22,218 bases of DNA from an uncultured Ruminococcus sp. (GTDB lineage Bacteria; Bacillota; Clostridia; Oscillospirales; Acutalibacteraceae). The stretch is taken from positions 1 through 22,218 of the forward strand of contig CADBRK010000154.1 of assembly GCA_902797065.1 (NCBI GenBank), written 5' to 3'. The position numbers and the translations under genes were made by a program. Below are positions 1-6,786 of the stretch, in pieces. The notes under the pieces are model-generated. The model was not told where the DNA came from and did no database searches. It saw only the letters and a program-made list of their open reading frames with translations. Each line of letters starts with the position of its first letter. Position 1 is the first letter of the stretch.

Positions 1-1395
1 GAGTATCTCTATTGCGCCGCCCGGCGTTACCGTTTTGCCCGATACCGATATTCTTGCAGGCCACATTACGGTGCCGTTCTTTACTCCGAGTTTTTCCGCA
101 AGTCCAATAAGACTATCATGGATAGCGTTATGCTCCCAGGCGTCGAGCGCAGAAAGCTCGTCATAAACCGCTTTAAGCACGACGGGCGCATTTTCGAGAT
201 TGGTTTTGCTCTTTTTGTTTACAAACATCTCTTTGCCGTATTCGGGCTGCTGGGCAAAGAAGCTTATCGTCTCGGGTATTTGAGTAAGCTTTGTTGTTCT
301 CTGCTGCAAAATTCCTGCGATCTTTAGCGTATCGAAAGGCTTATCGCCTATACCTTGTAATATATACGGTCTTGCGGTCTCCTCAAACTCTTCAACGGTC
401 ATATTCTTAATATACTCACCGTTAAACCACTCAAGCTTATTGTAATCGAATACTGCCGGAGATTTGCTGATACCTTCAATACTGAACTCTTTTTCAAGCT
501 CAGAGAGAGTAAATACTTCTTTGTTATCCTTCGGGCACCAGCCGAGCAGAGCGATGTAATTGATGATTGCCTGCGGAAGATAGCCCTCCTCAACAAGATC
601 CTCAAAACCCGTTGCGCCGTGACGCTTAGAAAGCTTTGATACGGTACCGTCATCGTTCTTGCCCATGATAAGCGGCAGGTGAACATATGTCGGTATCTCC
701 CAGCCGAAAGCCTCATACAAAAGATTATACTTCGGTGTGGAAGACAAATATTCGTTGCCCCTTACGACATGGGTAATACCCATAGTATGATCGTCTATTA
801 CATTGGCAAAGTTATATGTCGGATACCCGTCCTCTTTGATGAGGATCTGATCCTGAAGCTCGCTGTTGGGCGCAGTAATTTCTCCGAACACGGCGTCTTG
901 GAATGTAGTTTCTCCGTCGATCGGCATTTTCTGGCGGATAACATAAGGCGTACCCTCGTCAAGCAGCCTGTCGATCTCCTCTTTGGGCAGATCTCTGCAA
1001 TGACGGTCATAACCGCCGTTTGCGTACTCCTCGGTTTGACGAAGCTCCTGAAGTCTTTCCTTTGAGCAGAAGCATCTGTACGCTTTGCCCTCGTTTATGA
1101 GCCTTTCGGCAAACGGGCGGTACATATCCTTTCTTTCACTCTGAACATACGGTCCGTACTCTCCGCCGATGTCCGGACCTTCGTCATGCTTCAAGCCTGC
1201 TTTTGCAAGCGTGTTGTAAATAACATCTACAGCGCCCTCAACGTAACGCTCCTGATCGGTGTCCTCGATTCTCAGTACAAAAGTACCGCCCTGAGATTTG
1301 GCTATAAGATACTCATAGAGAGCGGTTCTGAGATTGCCGACGTGCATAAACCCTGTCGGACTCGGGGCATATCGTGTTCTGACTTTTCCTGTCAT
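1..1395 (-). CDS. gltX: Glutamyl-tRNA synthetase (3' end cut by window edge)
   Basis: Class I aminoacyl-tRNA synthetase that charges tRNA(Glu), and in many Firmicutes also tRNA(Gln) for later amidation, with glutamate in the cytoplasm. The reading frame gives 465 residues and stays open at position 1. The family is usually about 485 residues, so only the last few are missing. The HIGH-type motif appears as HVGN near residues 18-21 after YAPSPTGF. The KMSKS-type motif is KLSKR at 254-258. The start is the ATG at 1395: an ATG twelve bases upstream hits a stop after one codon, and an AGGAG site lies about 11 bases before 1395. The gene is last in the leftward block but has its own promoter just downstream of nudC. 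Identity is very sure; only the truncated end is uncertain. Confidence 0.97.
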   Translation of the reverse strand, partial: MTGKVRTRYAPSPTGFMHVGNLRTALYEYLIAKSQGGTFVLRIEDTDQERYVEGAVDVIYNTLAKAGLKHDEGPDIGGEYGPYVQSERKDMYRPFAERLINEGKAYRCFCSKERLQELRQTEEYANGGYDRHCRDLPKEEIDRLLDEGTPYVIRQKMPIDGETTFQDAVFGEITAPNSELQDQILIKEDGYPTYNFANVIDDHTMGITHVVRGNEYLSSTPKYNLLYEAFGWEIPTYVHLPLIMGKNDDGTVSKLSKRHGATGFEDLVEEGYLPQAIINYIALLGWCPKDNKEVFTLSELEKEFSIEGISKSPAVFDYNKLEWFNGEYIKNMTVEEFEETARPYILQGIGDKPFDTLKIAGILQQRTTKLTQIPETISFFAQQPEYGKEMFVNKKSKTNLENAPVVLKAVYDELSALDAWEHNAIHDSLIGLAEKLGVKNGTVMWPARISVSGKTVTPGGAIEIL

Positions 1396-1411
1396 AATCA
1401 ATGCATCTCCT

Positions 1412-1443
1412 GTAAAAAATATTCCGTATCAAGCAACACGGAA
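1412..1443 (-). terminator. Hairpin plus T-tract in gltX leader (weak terminator or attenuator)
   Basis: On the minus strand TTCCGT and ACGGAA (1438-1443 and 1422-1427) form a 6-bp stem with a 10-base loop, followed by TATTTTTT. It sits between the gltX promoter and its Shine-Dalgarno site. It may end read-through from nudC or act as a short attenuator. The stem is short, so function is uncertain. Confidence 0.35.
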
Positions 1444-1457
1444 CAAAATTCCTGTTT

Positions 1458-1486
1458 ATTATATCATAAAGTCCCAACAATTACAA
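1458..1486 (-). promoter_or_regulatory. Sigma-A-type promoter of gltX
   Basis: Read leftward, TTGTAA (1481-1486) and TATAAT (1458-1463) are separated by exactly 17 bases, and the -10 box is preceded by TGA (extended -10). It lies right after the nudC stop codon and about 60 bases before the gltX start, so gltX can be transcribed independently of the upstream block. Confidence 0.75.
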
Positions 1487-1489
1487 TAC

Positions 1490-2344
1490 TTATTTAAGAG
1501 CGTATGCGCCGTTTTTAAACGCAATTATCATCTCACGGGTAAGGCTGTAGCCGTCATCTTCAACTGTGATCTCGTCTCTTCTGTACCAGTTTGCTTCGGC
1601 AAGCTCGGTTTTGTCCATCGTTATTGTATCATCTCCGTCAAGCTCACAGAAAAAACCCGTTAACACATTGCCGTCTATCCCTCCGGGCTGACTTTTGTAA
1701 TACCTGATGTTTTTTACTTTCAAACCCGTTTCTTCCGATACCTCACGGCAAACAGTCTGTTCGGGAGTTTCGCCTATCTCGATAAATCCCGCTACAAGGG
1801 CATACCCTTTATATGCCCTGCCGGCATATCTTGTGAGCAGTATCCTGTCGCCGTCCGTTACGCCGACTATTATGGCAGGGTTGATCCTCGGGTACACCTG
1901 ATTGCCGCACGCTTCACAGCACAGCATTCGTTCGCTGTCGGAATGTATCATCCTGCCGGAACAGCGTCCGCAGAAACGGTTGTCGGCGTACCACTTATGC
2001 AGATGATACGCAGTGCAAACGGTGAAATATATTTCTTTGAAGCCCTCGCCTTTTATATACCGCATCTCGGATAACGGCAGAAATACTAAGCCGTCCGTAC
2101 TGCCGACGTGTTCTGCCTGCGCAAGGAAATAACCGCACGTCTCTCTCCCTTCTATCGAGAAGAGATACCTTAACCCGGACGTGATATTCTCTTTTATATC
2201 TTTATATTCGGGCAGTGCGTATTTGTCTGCAATTTTGCGAATAAGCACACACCTGTCTTTAAACACCATAACACGATCGCTGTCGGTTATACTCTTGTTT
2301 TTATAGCTGTTATCAAGCTTATCGGGGTAAATCTCGTGTACCAT
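1490..2344 (-). CDS. nudC: NudC-like NADH pyrophosphatase / Nudix hydrolase
   Basis: Nudix hydrolase of the NudC family. These enzymes cleave the pyrophosphate of NAD(H) and can remove NAD caps from RNA. The 284-residue protein has an N-terminal domain and a zinc ribbon with C125, C128, C143 and C146 (14 residues between the pairs, as in E. coli NudC). A full Nudix box follows at 186-208: G186, E192, R200, E201, E204, E205, G207. The family signature after the Nudix box, normally SQPWPFP-x-S, reads SQPGGIDGN at 218-226. The aromatic and proline positions are therefore changed and the preferred substrate may differ. An AAGGAG site precedes the ATG, 10 bases after the yraN stop, so it is probably co-transcribed. 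Nudix identity is certain; NAD specificity is likely but not proven. Confidence 0.9.
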   Translation of the reverse strand: MVHEIYPDKLDNSYKNKSITDSDRVMVFKDRCVLIRKIADKYALPEYKDIKENITSGLRYLFSIEGRETCGYFLAQAEHVGSTDGLVFLPLSEMRYIKGEGFKEIYFTVCTAYHLHKWYADNRFCGRCSGRMIHSDSERMLCCEACGNQVYPRINPAIIVGVTDGDRILLTRYAGRAYKGYALVAGFIEIGETPEQTVCREVSEETGLKVKNIRYYKSQPGGIDGNVLTGFFCELDGDDTITMDKTELAEANWYRRDEITVEDDGYSLTREMIIAFKNGAYALK

Positions 2345-2354
2345 AATCCGCTCC

Positions 2355-2756
2355 TTAAATCAAAAAACTGCTCCAATCATCAACGGCGTTTTCTATGTAA
2401 AGCATATCGGTAACTTCTCCGTCGTTATCATCGACTGCTACCTGCACGCAGTCGATACGGGGCTGCTTGTTTGTGTCATGTGTTGAAAGATATTCCGCCG
2501 CAGTGCGTATACACTTTTTCAGCTTGGCGGGGCTGATGCTCTCGATACCCGATACGGCAGCGCCCTGTTTTCGTGTCCTGACCTCAACAAACACTATGTA
2601 TGACTCGTTCTCTGCGATCACATCTATCTCGCCGTATCTGCTTGAATAATTAGTCCCGACAATACTGTACCCTTTTTCCGTGAGGTACTCGCAGACATAT
2701 TGTTCTCCTGCTTTTCCTCTGGCTTTTCGTTTACGGTCACGCTGTTTACTGTCCAT
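2355..2756 (-). CDS. yraN: YraN / UPF0102 family nuclease-like protein
   Basis: Small protein of the UPF0102 family, which has a restriction-endonuclease-like fold related to Holliday-junction resolvases. Its cellular role is not established. The 133 residues carry a basic start, the GEID motif at 42-45 and VEVRTR at 57-62, matching the D...E-x-K/R nuclease-type core; here the usual VEVKTR lysine is arginine. The frame is open 56 codons further upstream, but those codons lie inside rnhB and resemble nothing. The ATG at 2756 gives the normal family length and overlaps the rnhB stop by 11 bases, with an AGGG site in front. The rnhB-yraN pairing is common in bacteria. Confidence 0.92.
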   Translation of the reverse strand: MDSKQRDRKRKARGKAGEQYVCEYLTEKGYSIVGTNYSSRYGEIDVIAENESYIVFVEVRTRKQGAAVSGIESISPAKLKKCIRTAAEYLSTHDTNKQPRIDCVQVAVDDNDGEVTDMLYIENAVDDWSSFLI

Positions 2757-3369
2757 TTTTCTTACCCTGTTTTGCGTACAGCTTTTTGAGAAAGCTCGGT
2801 CTGTGTATGGGGCATTCGCCGTATTTGAGAATAGCCTCGGTATGTACCTTTGTTCCGTAGCCTTTATGCTTTTCAAACCCGTACTCGGGGTACTGCTTTG
2901 CATATTCAAGCATAAGCCTGTCACGGCTCACCTTTGCAAGTATAGACGCCGCCGCTATCGACATAGAATTTGCGTCACCCTTAACTACCGCCTCACATGG
3001 AATATCTATCGGCGGAGTTTTGTTTCCGTCTATATACGCAAAATCGGCTTTGACATCGAGTCCCTCGACAGCACGCTTCATCGCAAGCATTGCGGCGTTG
3101 AGAATATTCATACTCTCTATTTCTTCCACACTTGCCCATGCGATACTATATGACAGCGCAGTTTCTTTTATTACGTCAAAGAGAGCTTCCCGCTTTTTTT
3201 CCGTAAGCTTTTTGGAATCGTTGACCCCTTCGATTATCGTATTTTTCGGCAGAATAACAGCCGCCGCGCAGACAGGACCCGCAAAAGGCCCTCTGCCTGC
3301 TTCATCAACTCCGCATACATAGTTATATCCGTTTGCGTATGCTTTATTCTCATATTCAAGCCAATCCAT
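2746..3369 (-). CDS. rnhB: Ribonuclease HII
   Basis: Cleaves the RNA strand of RNA-DNA hybrids and starts removal of ribonucleotides misincorporated in DNA, in the cytoplasm. With the start chosen here it has 207 residues, normal for the family. The acidic active site is visible: D22 and E23 in the VDEAGRGPFAGPV motif, D114 in YIDGN and D132 in GDANSMSIAAASI. Three starts are possible: GTG 3378, ATG 3375 (overlapping the rbgA stop as TGATG) and ATG 3369. The GGGGAG site inside the end of rbgA is about 8 bases from 3369 and only about 2 from 3375, so 3369 is preferred. It is translationally coupled to rbgA, the same neighbour as in Bacillus. Confidence 0.96.
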   Translation of the reverse strand: MDWLEYENKAYANGYNYVCGVDEAGRGPFAGPVCAAAVILPKNTIIEGVNDSKKLTEKKREALFDVIKETALSYSIAWASVEEIESMNILNAAMLAMKRAVEGLDVKADFAYIDGNKTPPIDIPCEAVVKGDANSMSIAAASILAKVSRDRLMLEYAKQYPEYGFEKHKGYGTKVHTEAILKYGECPIHRPSFLKKLYAKQGKKNGQ

Positions 3370-3374
3370 TTTCA

Positions 3375-4430
3375 TCACTCCCCGGGAAGTTCAAGAGTTA
3401 TTCTTCCGAGCTTTGCCGCGCGGAATTCATCGAGTACCATAACAGCAGCACGTTCGGTGTCTGCATTTCCGCCGGAAATGAGCATACCTCTTTTTTTTGC
3501 AATAAGCGCAAGCAGTTCGTGAGACGGAAGTCCGCTTATTTCCTCTGCGTCCAGAGAAAATCTCTCCAAGAACACAGGGGTAATATTGCCCTGCATATAT
3601 TCGATCAACCGCAGCGCAAGCTGTTCGGTATCCATGATCTGATCTTTTACCGCACCGGTGAACGCAAGTCTTTCACCCACTGCCTGATCGTCAAACTTCG
3701 GCCACAGCACGCCCGGAGTATCAAGCAGTTCAATATTCTTATCGAGTGTAAACCATTGGTTGCCTCTTGTTACACCGGGTCTGTCCTCAACCTTTGCCTT
3801 TGAAGAATTGGATATCCTATTAATAAACGAGGATTTACCGACATTCGGTATGCCTACAATCATTACACGGAGAGAATGGTTTTTCATTCCCTTTGCTTCC
3901 CATGCGGCAATTTTATCGGCAAGCACCTCTCGTACCGATGTTACAAAACTGCCCAATCCTCTGCCCGACTTGCAGTCAAGCTCGATCGCCTTCAAGCCCT
4001 GTTTTCTGAAATACTCGATCCACTTCTTTGTTGCCCTCGGGTCGGCAAGGTCGCACTTGTTCATCAGTATGATTCTCGGCTTACCCCCGATAAGCTCGGA
4101 AAGATCGGGGTTTCGGCTCGACAAAGGGAGTCTTGCGTCAATTATCTCGGCAACTGCGTCTACAAGCTTCAGGTCGGACTGTATCTGCCTTTTTGTTCTT
4201 GTCATATGCCCCGGAAACCACTGTATATACTGCGAATTGTCACTAAGCTGCTGCGGAGAAGTCTGAGGACGTGAGGCGCGCTTGACTTTCCTGTCTTTTT
4301 CTGCGGCAGGTTTCGGTTTACTCTGCGTACTGCGGGTACGGCTGTACGTGCTGCCGTGTGAAGGCTTTGCGTTTTTCTCGGCAAAGCGCTGACGTTTACC
4401 TTTTATACCGCCCTTTTTGTTATCTTTCAT
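3375..4430 (-). CDS. rbgA: Ribosome biogenesis GTPase RbgA (YlqF)
   Basis: Circularly permuted GTPase needed for late assembly of the 50S ribosomal subunit. The G motifs occur in permuted order: NKCD (G4) at 124-127, GIPNVGKS (G1) at 193-200, PGVTRG (G2) at 218-223 and DTPG (G3) at 237-240. The core begins with IQWFPGHM at 69-76, which is the very N-terminus in Bacillus RbgA (about 282 residues). This protein is 351 residues because a basic, Lys/Arg/Ser-rich tail of about 66 residues precedes the core. The ATG at 4430 is backed by a GGAG site 8 bases upstream, so the tail is probably translated. The stop overlaps the rnhB start region. The downstream C-terminal domain is present and intact. 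Confidence 0.95.
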   Translation of the reverse strand: MKDNKKGGIKGKRQRFAEKNAKPSHGSTYSRTRSTQSKPKPAAEKDRKVKRASRPQTSPQQLSDNSQYIQWFPGHMTRTKRQIQSDLKLVDAVAEIIDARLPLSSRNPDLSELIGGKPRIILMNKCDLADPRATKKWIEYFRKQGLKAIELDCKSGRGLGSFVTSVREVLADKIAAWEAKGMKNHSLRVMIVGIPNVGKSSFINRISNSSKAKVEDRPGVTRGNQWFTLDKNIELLDTPGVLWPKFDDQAVGERLAFTGAVKDQIMDTEQLALRLIEYMQGNITPVFLERFSLDAEEISGLPSHELLALIAKKRGMLISGGNADTERAAVMVLDEFRAAKLGRITLELPGE

Positions 4431-4486
4431 AATATCATCTCCCCGAACAAAGTAAAGGGATTCCTTTCAGAACCCCTTGAAATCGT

Positions 4487-5197
4487 TTATTCCTCAATTT
4501 TGCCAAATTCATTGAAAGGATAGAATCTATACTGCACCTTGCCGATTATCCAATCCTCGTCGATAAGTCCAACCTCCTGATAGCGGCTGTCCTTGGAAAC
4601 AGATCTGTTGTCGCCGAGAACAAACACCTTGCCCTCCTCTACCTCGATCGGGAACGGCGTGTCTCTTGCTTCCGTTTTGCTTGTCGTATACTTCTCTTCA
4701 AGAACGACTCCGTCGACTATGACCTCGCCTGTTCGCTCGTCGAGATCGACTGTCTGACCGCCTACGGCAATAACTCTTTTAACTATCACTTTCTCAAGCT
4801 GTGTTCCGTGGCTGATCACTACTATATCGCCTACCTGCGGCTTATAGTCGAGACCGGTAACGATAACCTTATTATGATCCTGCAGTGTATTCAGCATAGA
4901 GTTGCCGTCTACATCAACTATTCTGAAACAGAATGTCATTATCAGAACAACTGCGATCAAGGCAAAGAGAAATGCCGAGACCCAATCATACAGACCTGTG
5001 ATAAACGATGACGGCGCATCTTTTTTGCGTGTATTGTTTTTTCTTTTATTCTTTTTGACAGAAGCCTCTGCTTCCGAGATCTCTCTGTCAACCGGTTCAT
5101 CATCCGAATTAACAGTCGCAAGATCCGGCACACTATCCTGGGAAATAACCTTATCTTCGTTGGGATCGTCTACCTTATCAAATATCTGTGTATCCAT
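4487..5197 (-). CDS. lepB: Signal peptidase I
   Basis: Membrane serine protease that removes signal peptides from secreted proteins. It has 236 residues: an acidic then Lys/Arg-rich cytoplasmic N-terminus of about 65 residues, one membrane segment at about 71-92, and the catalytic domain outside. The nucleophile is Ser100 in GNSM and the general base Lys140 in VIVKRVIAVGG. The late conserved box GDNRSVSKDSR is at 195-205. The start ATG 5197 follows an AGGGTGAT site. It lies 112 bases after rplS, with a weak terminator-like hairpin between. The lepB-rbgA-rnhB order next to rplS is typical of Firmicutes. Confidence 0.96.
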   Translation of the reverse strand: MDTQIFDKVDDPNEDKVISQDSVPDLATVNSDDEPVDREISEAEASVKKNKRKNNTRKKDAPSSFITGLYDWVSAFLFALIAVVLIMTFCFRIVDVDGNSMLNTLQDHNKVIVTGLDYKPQVGDIVVISHGTQLEKVIVKRVIAVGGQTVDLDERTGEVIVDGVVLEEKYTTSKTEARDTPFPIEVEEGKVFVLGDNRSVSKDSRYQEVGLIDEDWIIGKVQYRFYPFNEFGKIEE

Positions 5198-5258
5198 AAC
5201 CTGTCATCACCCTGCCTTTGCCACAAGTAAATTATTCTTTCGGGATCTGATAGTAAAA

Positions 5259-5279
5259 TGAGGGACGTTATGCCCCTCA
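5259..5279 (-). terminator. Hairpin between rplS and lepB (weak terminator)
   Basis: On the minus strand TGAGGG and CCCTCA (5274-5279 and 5259-5264) form a 6-bp stem followed directly by TTTT. Probably a leaky terminator that lowers transcription from rplS into lepB. The short T-tract makes full termination doubtful. Confidence 0.45.
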
Positions 5280-5309
5280 AAAAAACTATCCGATAAAGCT
5301 TCGGGCAAA

Positions 5310-5660
5310 TCAGCTTCTCTTGATCTGCTCCTTAACCTTTGCAGCCTTACCAACTCTGTCACGGAGATAGTAAAGCTTAGCACGTCTTACCTTACCGTGT
5401 CTGATTACCTTAACGTCTTTTACGTTAGGGCAGTGGAGCGGGAATACTCTCTCTACGCCTACGCCGTATGCTACACGTCTGACCGTGAATGTCTCTGCAA
5501 CGCCGCTGCTCTTTCTTGCGATAACAGTACCCTCGAACATCTGGATTCTCTCTCTGTCACCCTCGCGGATATTAACACTTACTCTTACAGTGTCGCCTAC
5601 TCTGAACTCGGGTACTTCTGTTTTTACGGAATCCTGCGCAATCAACTTCAATGCATCCAT
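5310..5660 (-). CDS. rplS: 50S ribosomal protein L19
   Basis: Structural protein of the large ribosomal subunit at the 30S-50S interface. The 116 residues match the family in full: FRVGDTVRVSVNIREGDRER near the N-terminus, FEGTVIARKSSG, ERVFPLHCPNV, then a basic C-terminus with KLYYLRDRVGKAAKVKE. A canonical AGGAGG site precedes the ATG. The gene follows its own strong promoter and a structured leader of about 140 bases, consistent with autoregulation by L19. Confidence 0.98.
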   Translation of the reverse strand: MDALKLIAQDSVKTEVPEFRVGDTVRVSVNIREGDRERIQMFEGTVIARKSSGVAETFTVRRVAYGVGVERVFPLHCPNVKDVKVIRHGKVRRAKLYYLRDRVGKAAKVKEQIKRS

Positions 5661-5681
5661 TTTTAAATCCTCCTAAAGTTT

Positions 5682-5738
5682 ACAGACATTCATACCATAC
5701 AAGCCCGAAGCAAGGCTCATACCCAGAGGACTGTCTGC
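5682..5738 (-). ncRNA. Probable L19 leader (ribosomal protein autoregulatory element)
   Basis: In the transcript a 7-bp stem, GCAGACA with UGUCUGU (5732-5738 with 5682-5688), encloses an inner 5-bp hairpin AGCCU/GGGCU (5713-5717 with 5702-5706). The internal loops between them hold GGUAUG on both sides. It ends just upstream of the rplS Shine-Dalgarno site. A second small hairpin, CGGC-GAGA-GCCG, with a GNRA loop lies upstream at 5748-5759. L19 leaders are known in Firmicutes; assignment to that family is from position and shape, not from an alignment. Confidence 0.5.
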
Positions 5739-5807
5739 TTCATTGTTCGGCTCTCGCCGGGCAGTGAAACGCATCGTTATTCAAAACGACGGTTCAAATG
5801 CTTTAGT

Positions 5808-5836
5808 ATTATACCATATCCAAGTCTTTATTGCAA
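5808..5836 (-). promoter_or_regulatory. Sigma-A-type promoter of rplS
   Basis: Leftward TTGCAA (5831-5836), a 17-base spacer and TATAAT (5808-5813). Transcription should begin near 5801, giving a leader of about 140 bases before the rplS start. Confidence 0.8.
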
Positions 5837-5863
5837 CAGTTTTAAAGATTTTTTTCAATTTTT

Positions 5864-6325
5864 TTAAATCCTTTCATGTGCCGACATATCTGTGTGCCAA
5901 CCCGTATATGTGCATGGTATTCTGTACTTCTGTTTGCAGAGAGGACACATTACAACACCGCTGTTGGTATAACCTTTCCGGGTATCGGACAACACTTCAA
6001 AACCATAGCGCTTCATCGAAGAAGGGTACTGACCAAAGCTGTCAAAAGCATACTCGCACAAACACTCTGCCGAATCAAACTTCTCTATTATTTCAAGTGC
6101 TTTGTCTACAAACCGCCTGTTAGAGGCAATCCCACCGCCGTATGATCTTTCTATGGAAAGATTCTTTTTGATTTTTTTCAGATACCCATGCAGATACTTT
6201 ATCGTCTCCCTACTGAGTATAACACAATCGATAACGCTGCGTGCTGCGGATTGAATCGTCCAAGGATCATCGGATAATAAACCTTCAAGTATTTCTTTTT
6301 TATCTTGGATTATTGCTTGTTCCAT
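5864..6325 (-). CDS. Hypothetical protein with one CxxC motif
   Basis: I do not recognise the family. The frame opens with a TTG at 6370, but the ATG at 6325, with AGAAAGG ahead of it, is more likely and gives 153 residues. The first 85 residues look helical (long stretches rich in Ile, Lys, Glu). The C-terminal third contains MCPLC at 126-130, then C138, H144 and H150, which could form a small metal site; C88 and C90 are also present. No signal peptide or membrane segment is seen. It follows the MIF-like gene by 105 bases. A TTGACA hexamer at about 6383 on the minus strand could start a transcript, but no good -10 box was found at the right distance. Confidence 0.75.
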   Translation of the reverse strand: MEQAIIQDKKEILEGLLSDDPWTIQSAARSVIDCVILSRETIKYLHGYLKKIKKNLSIERSYGGGIASNRRFVDKALEIIEKFDSAECLCEYAFDSFGQYPSSMKRYGFEVLSDTRKGYTNSGVVMCPLCKQKYRIPCTYTGWHTDMSAHERI

Positions 6326-6430
6326 ATTATCCAAAACCTTTCTTTGAAAACCTGATACTAATAAAAACAAATCTTAAATGATCTATGTGTGTCAATTATG
6401 CCGTTTTCTTGCAGCAGATCGTTAACCGGC

Positions 6431-6769
6431 CTAAAAATTACTCCCGTTATACCCGAAATTGCTTGTTTCGGAGTAACTTACGTACATTTCCTCGATATTC
6501 ACAACATTCTGCAATATCTGATGGAACCGTGCCGTAAGCGCATCGTAGGCGTTCGGGTTCGGAGTACCGTATACCATAACGGTTATCATGGCAGTCGGCT
6601 TATCGTTGCTTCCGCGGAAATACAGCGAACACTTCGGCTGGATATTCACCATAAGCCACATCTCGCTTTTCCCGGGGATCAATGATATTGCCTTGCCGAA
6701 TTCCTCTTTTAACTGAGTCTCCTGCTGCTTTGTAACATCCACGTTAAGCTTGCAATCTATAAAAGGCAT
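6431..6769 (-). CDS. MIF-like tautomerase (macrophage migration inhibitory factor family)
   Basis: Member of the MIF/phenylpyruvate tautomerase superfamily, 112 residues, the same length class as animal MIF (about 115). Pro2 becomes the N-terminal catalytic base after Met removal. GKSEMWLMVNI at 33-43 aligns with the MIF segment GKPPQYIAVHV, placing K34 at the catalytic-site lysine. The C-terminal NFGYNGSNF at 104-112 matches the MIF ending NVGWNNSTF. The MIF redox pair CxxC is absent; the aligned region reads KPTAMI. A GGGAGG site precedes the ATG, 17 bases after the coiled-coil gene, so the two are very likely co-transcribed. The physiological substrate is unknown. Family assignment is strong by motif; function in the bacterium is open. 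Confidence 0.88.
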   Translation of the reverse strand: MPFIDCKLNVDVTKQQETQLKEEFGKAISLIPGKSEMWLMVNIQPKCSLYFRGSNDKPTAMITVMVYGTPNPNAYDALTARFHQILQNVVNIEEMYVSYSETSNFGYNGSNF

Positions 6770-6786
6770 TTTTCAGACCTCCCCTA

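Noticed and set aside
2757..2924. Upstream extension of yraN to a start at 2924
   Set aside because: The extra 56 residues lie in rnhB in another frame, are unlike the family, and the ATG at 2756 gives normal length.
6371..6430. Promoter upstream of the 153-residue hypothetical gene
   Set aside because: A perfect TTGACA is present, but no acceptable -10 hexamer lies 16-18 bases downstream.
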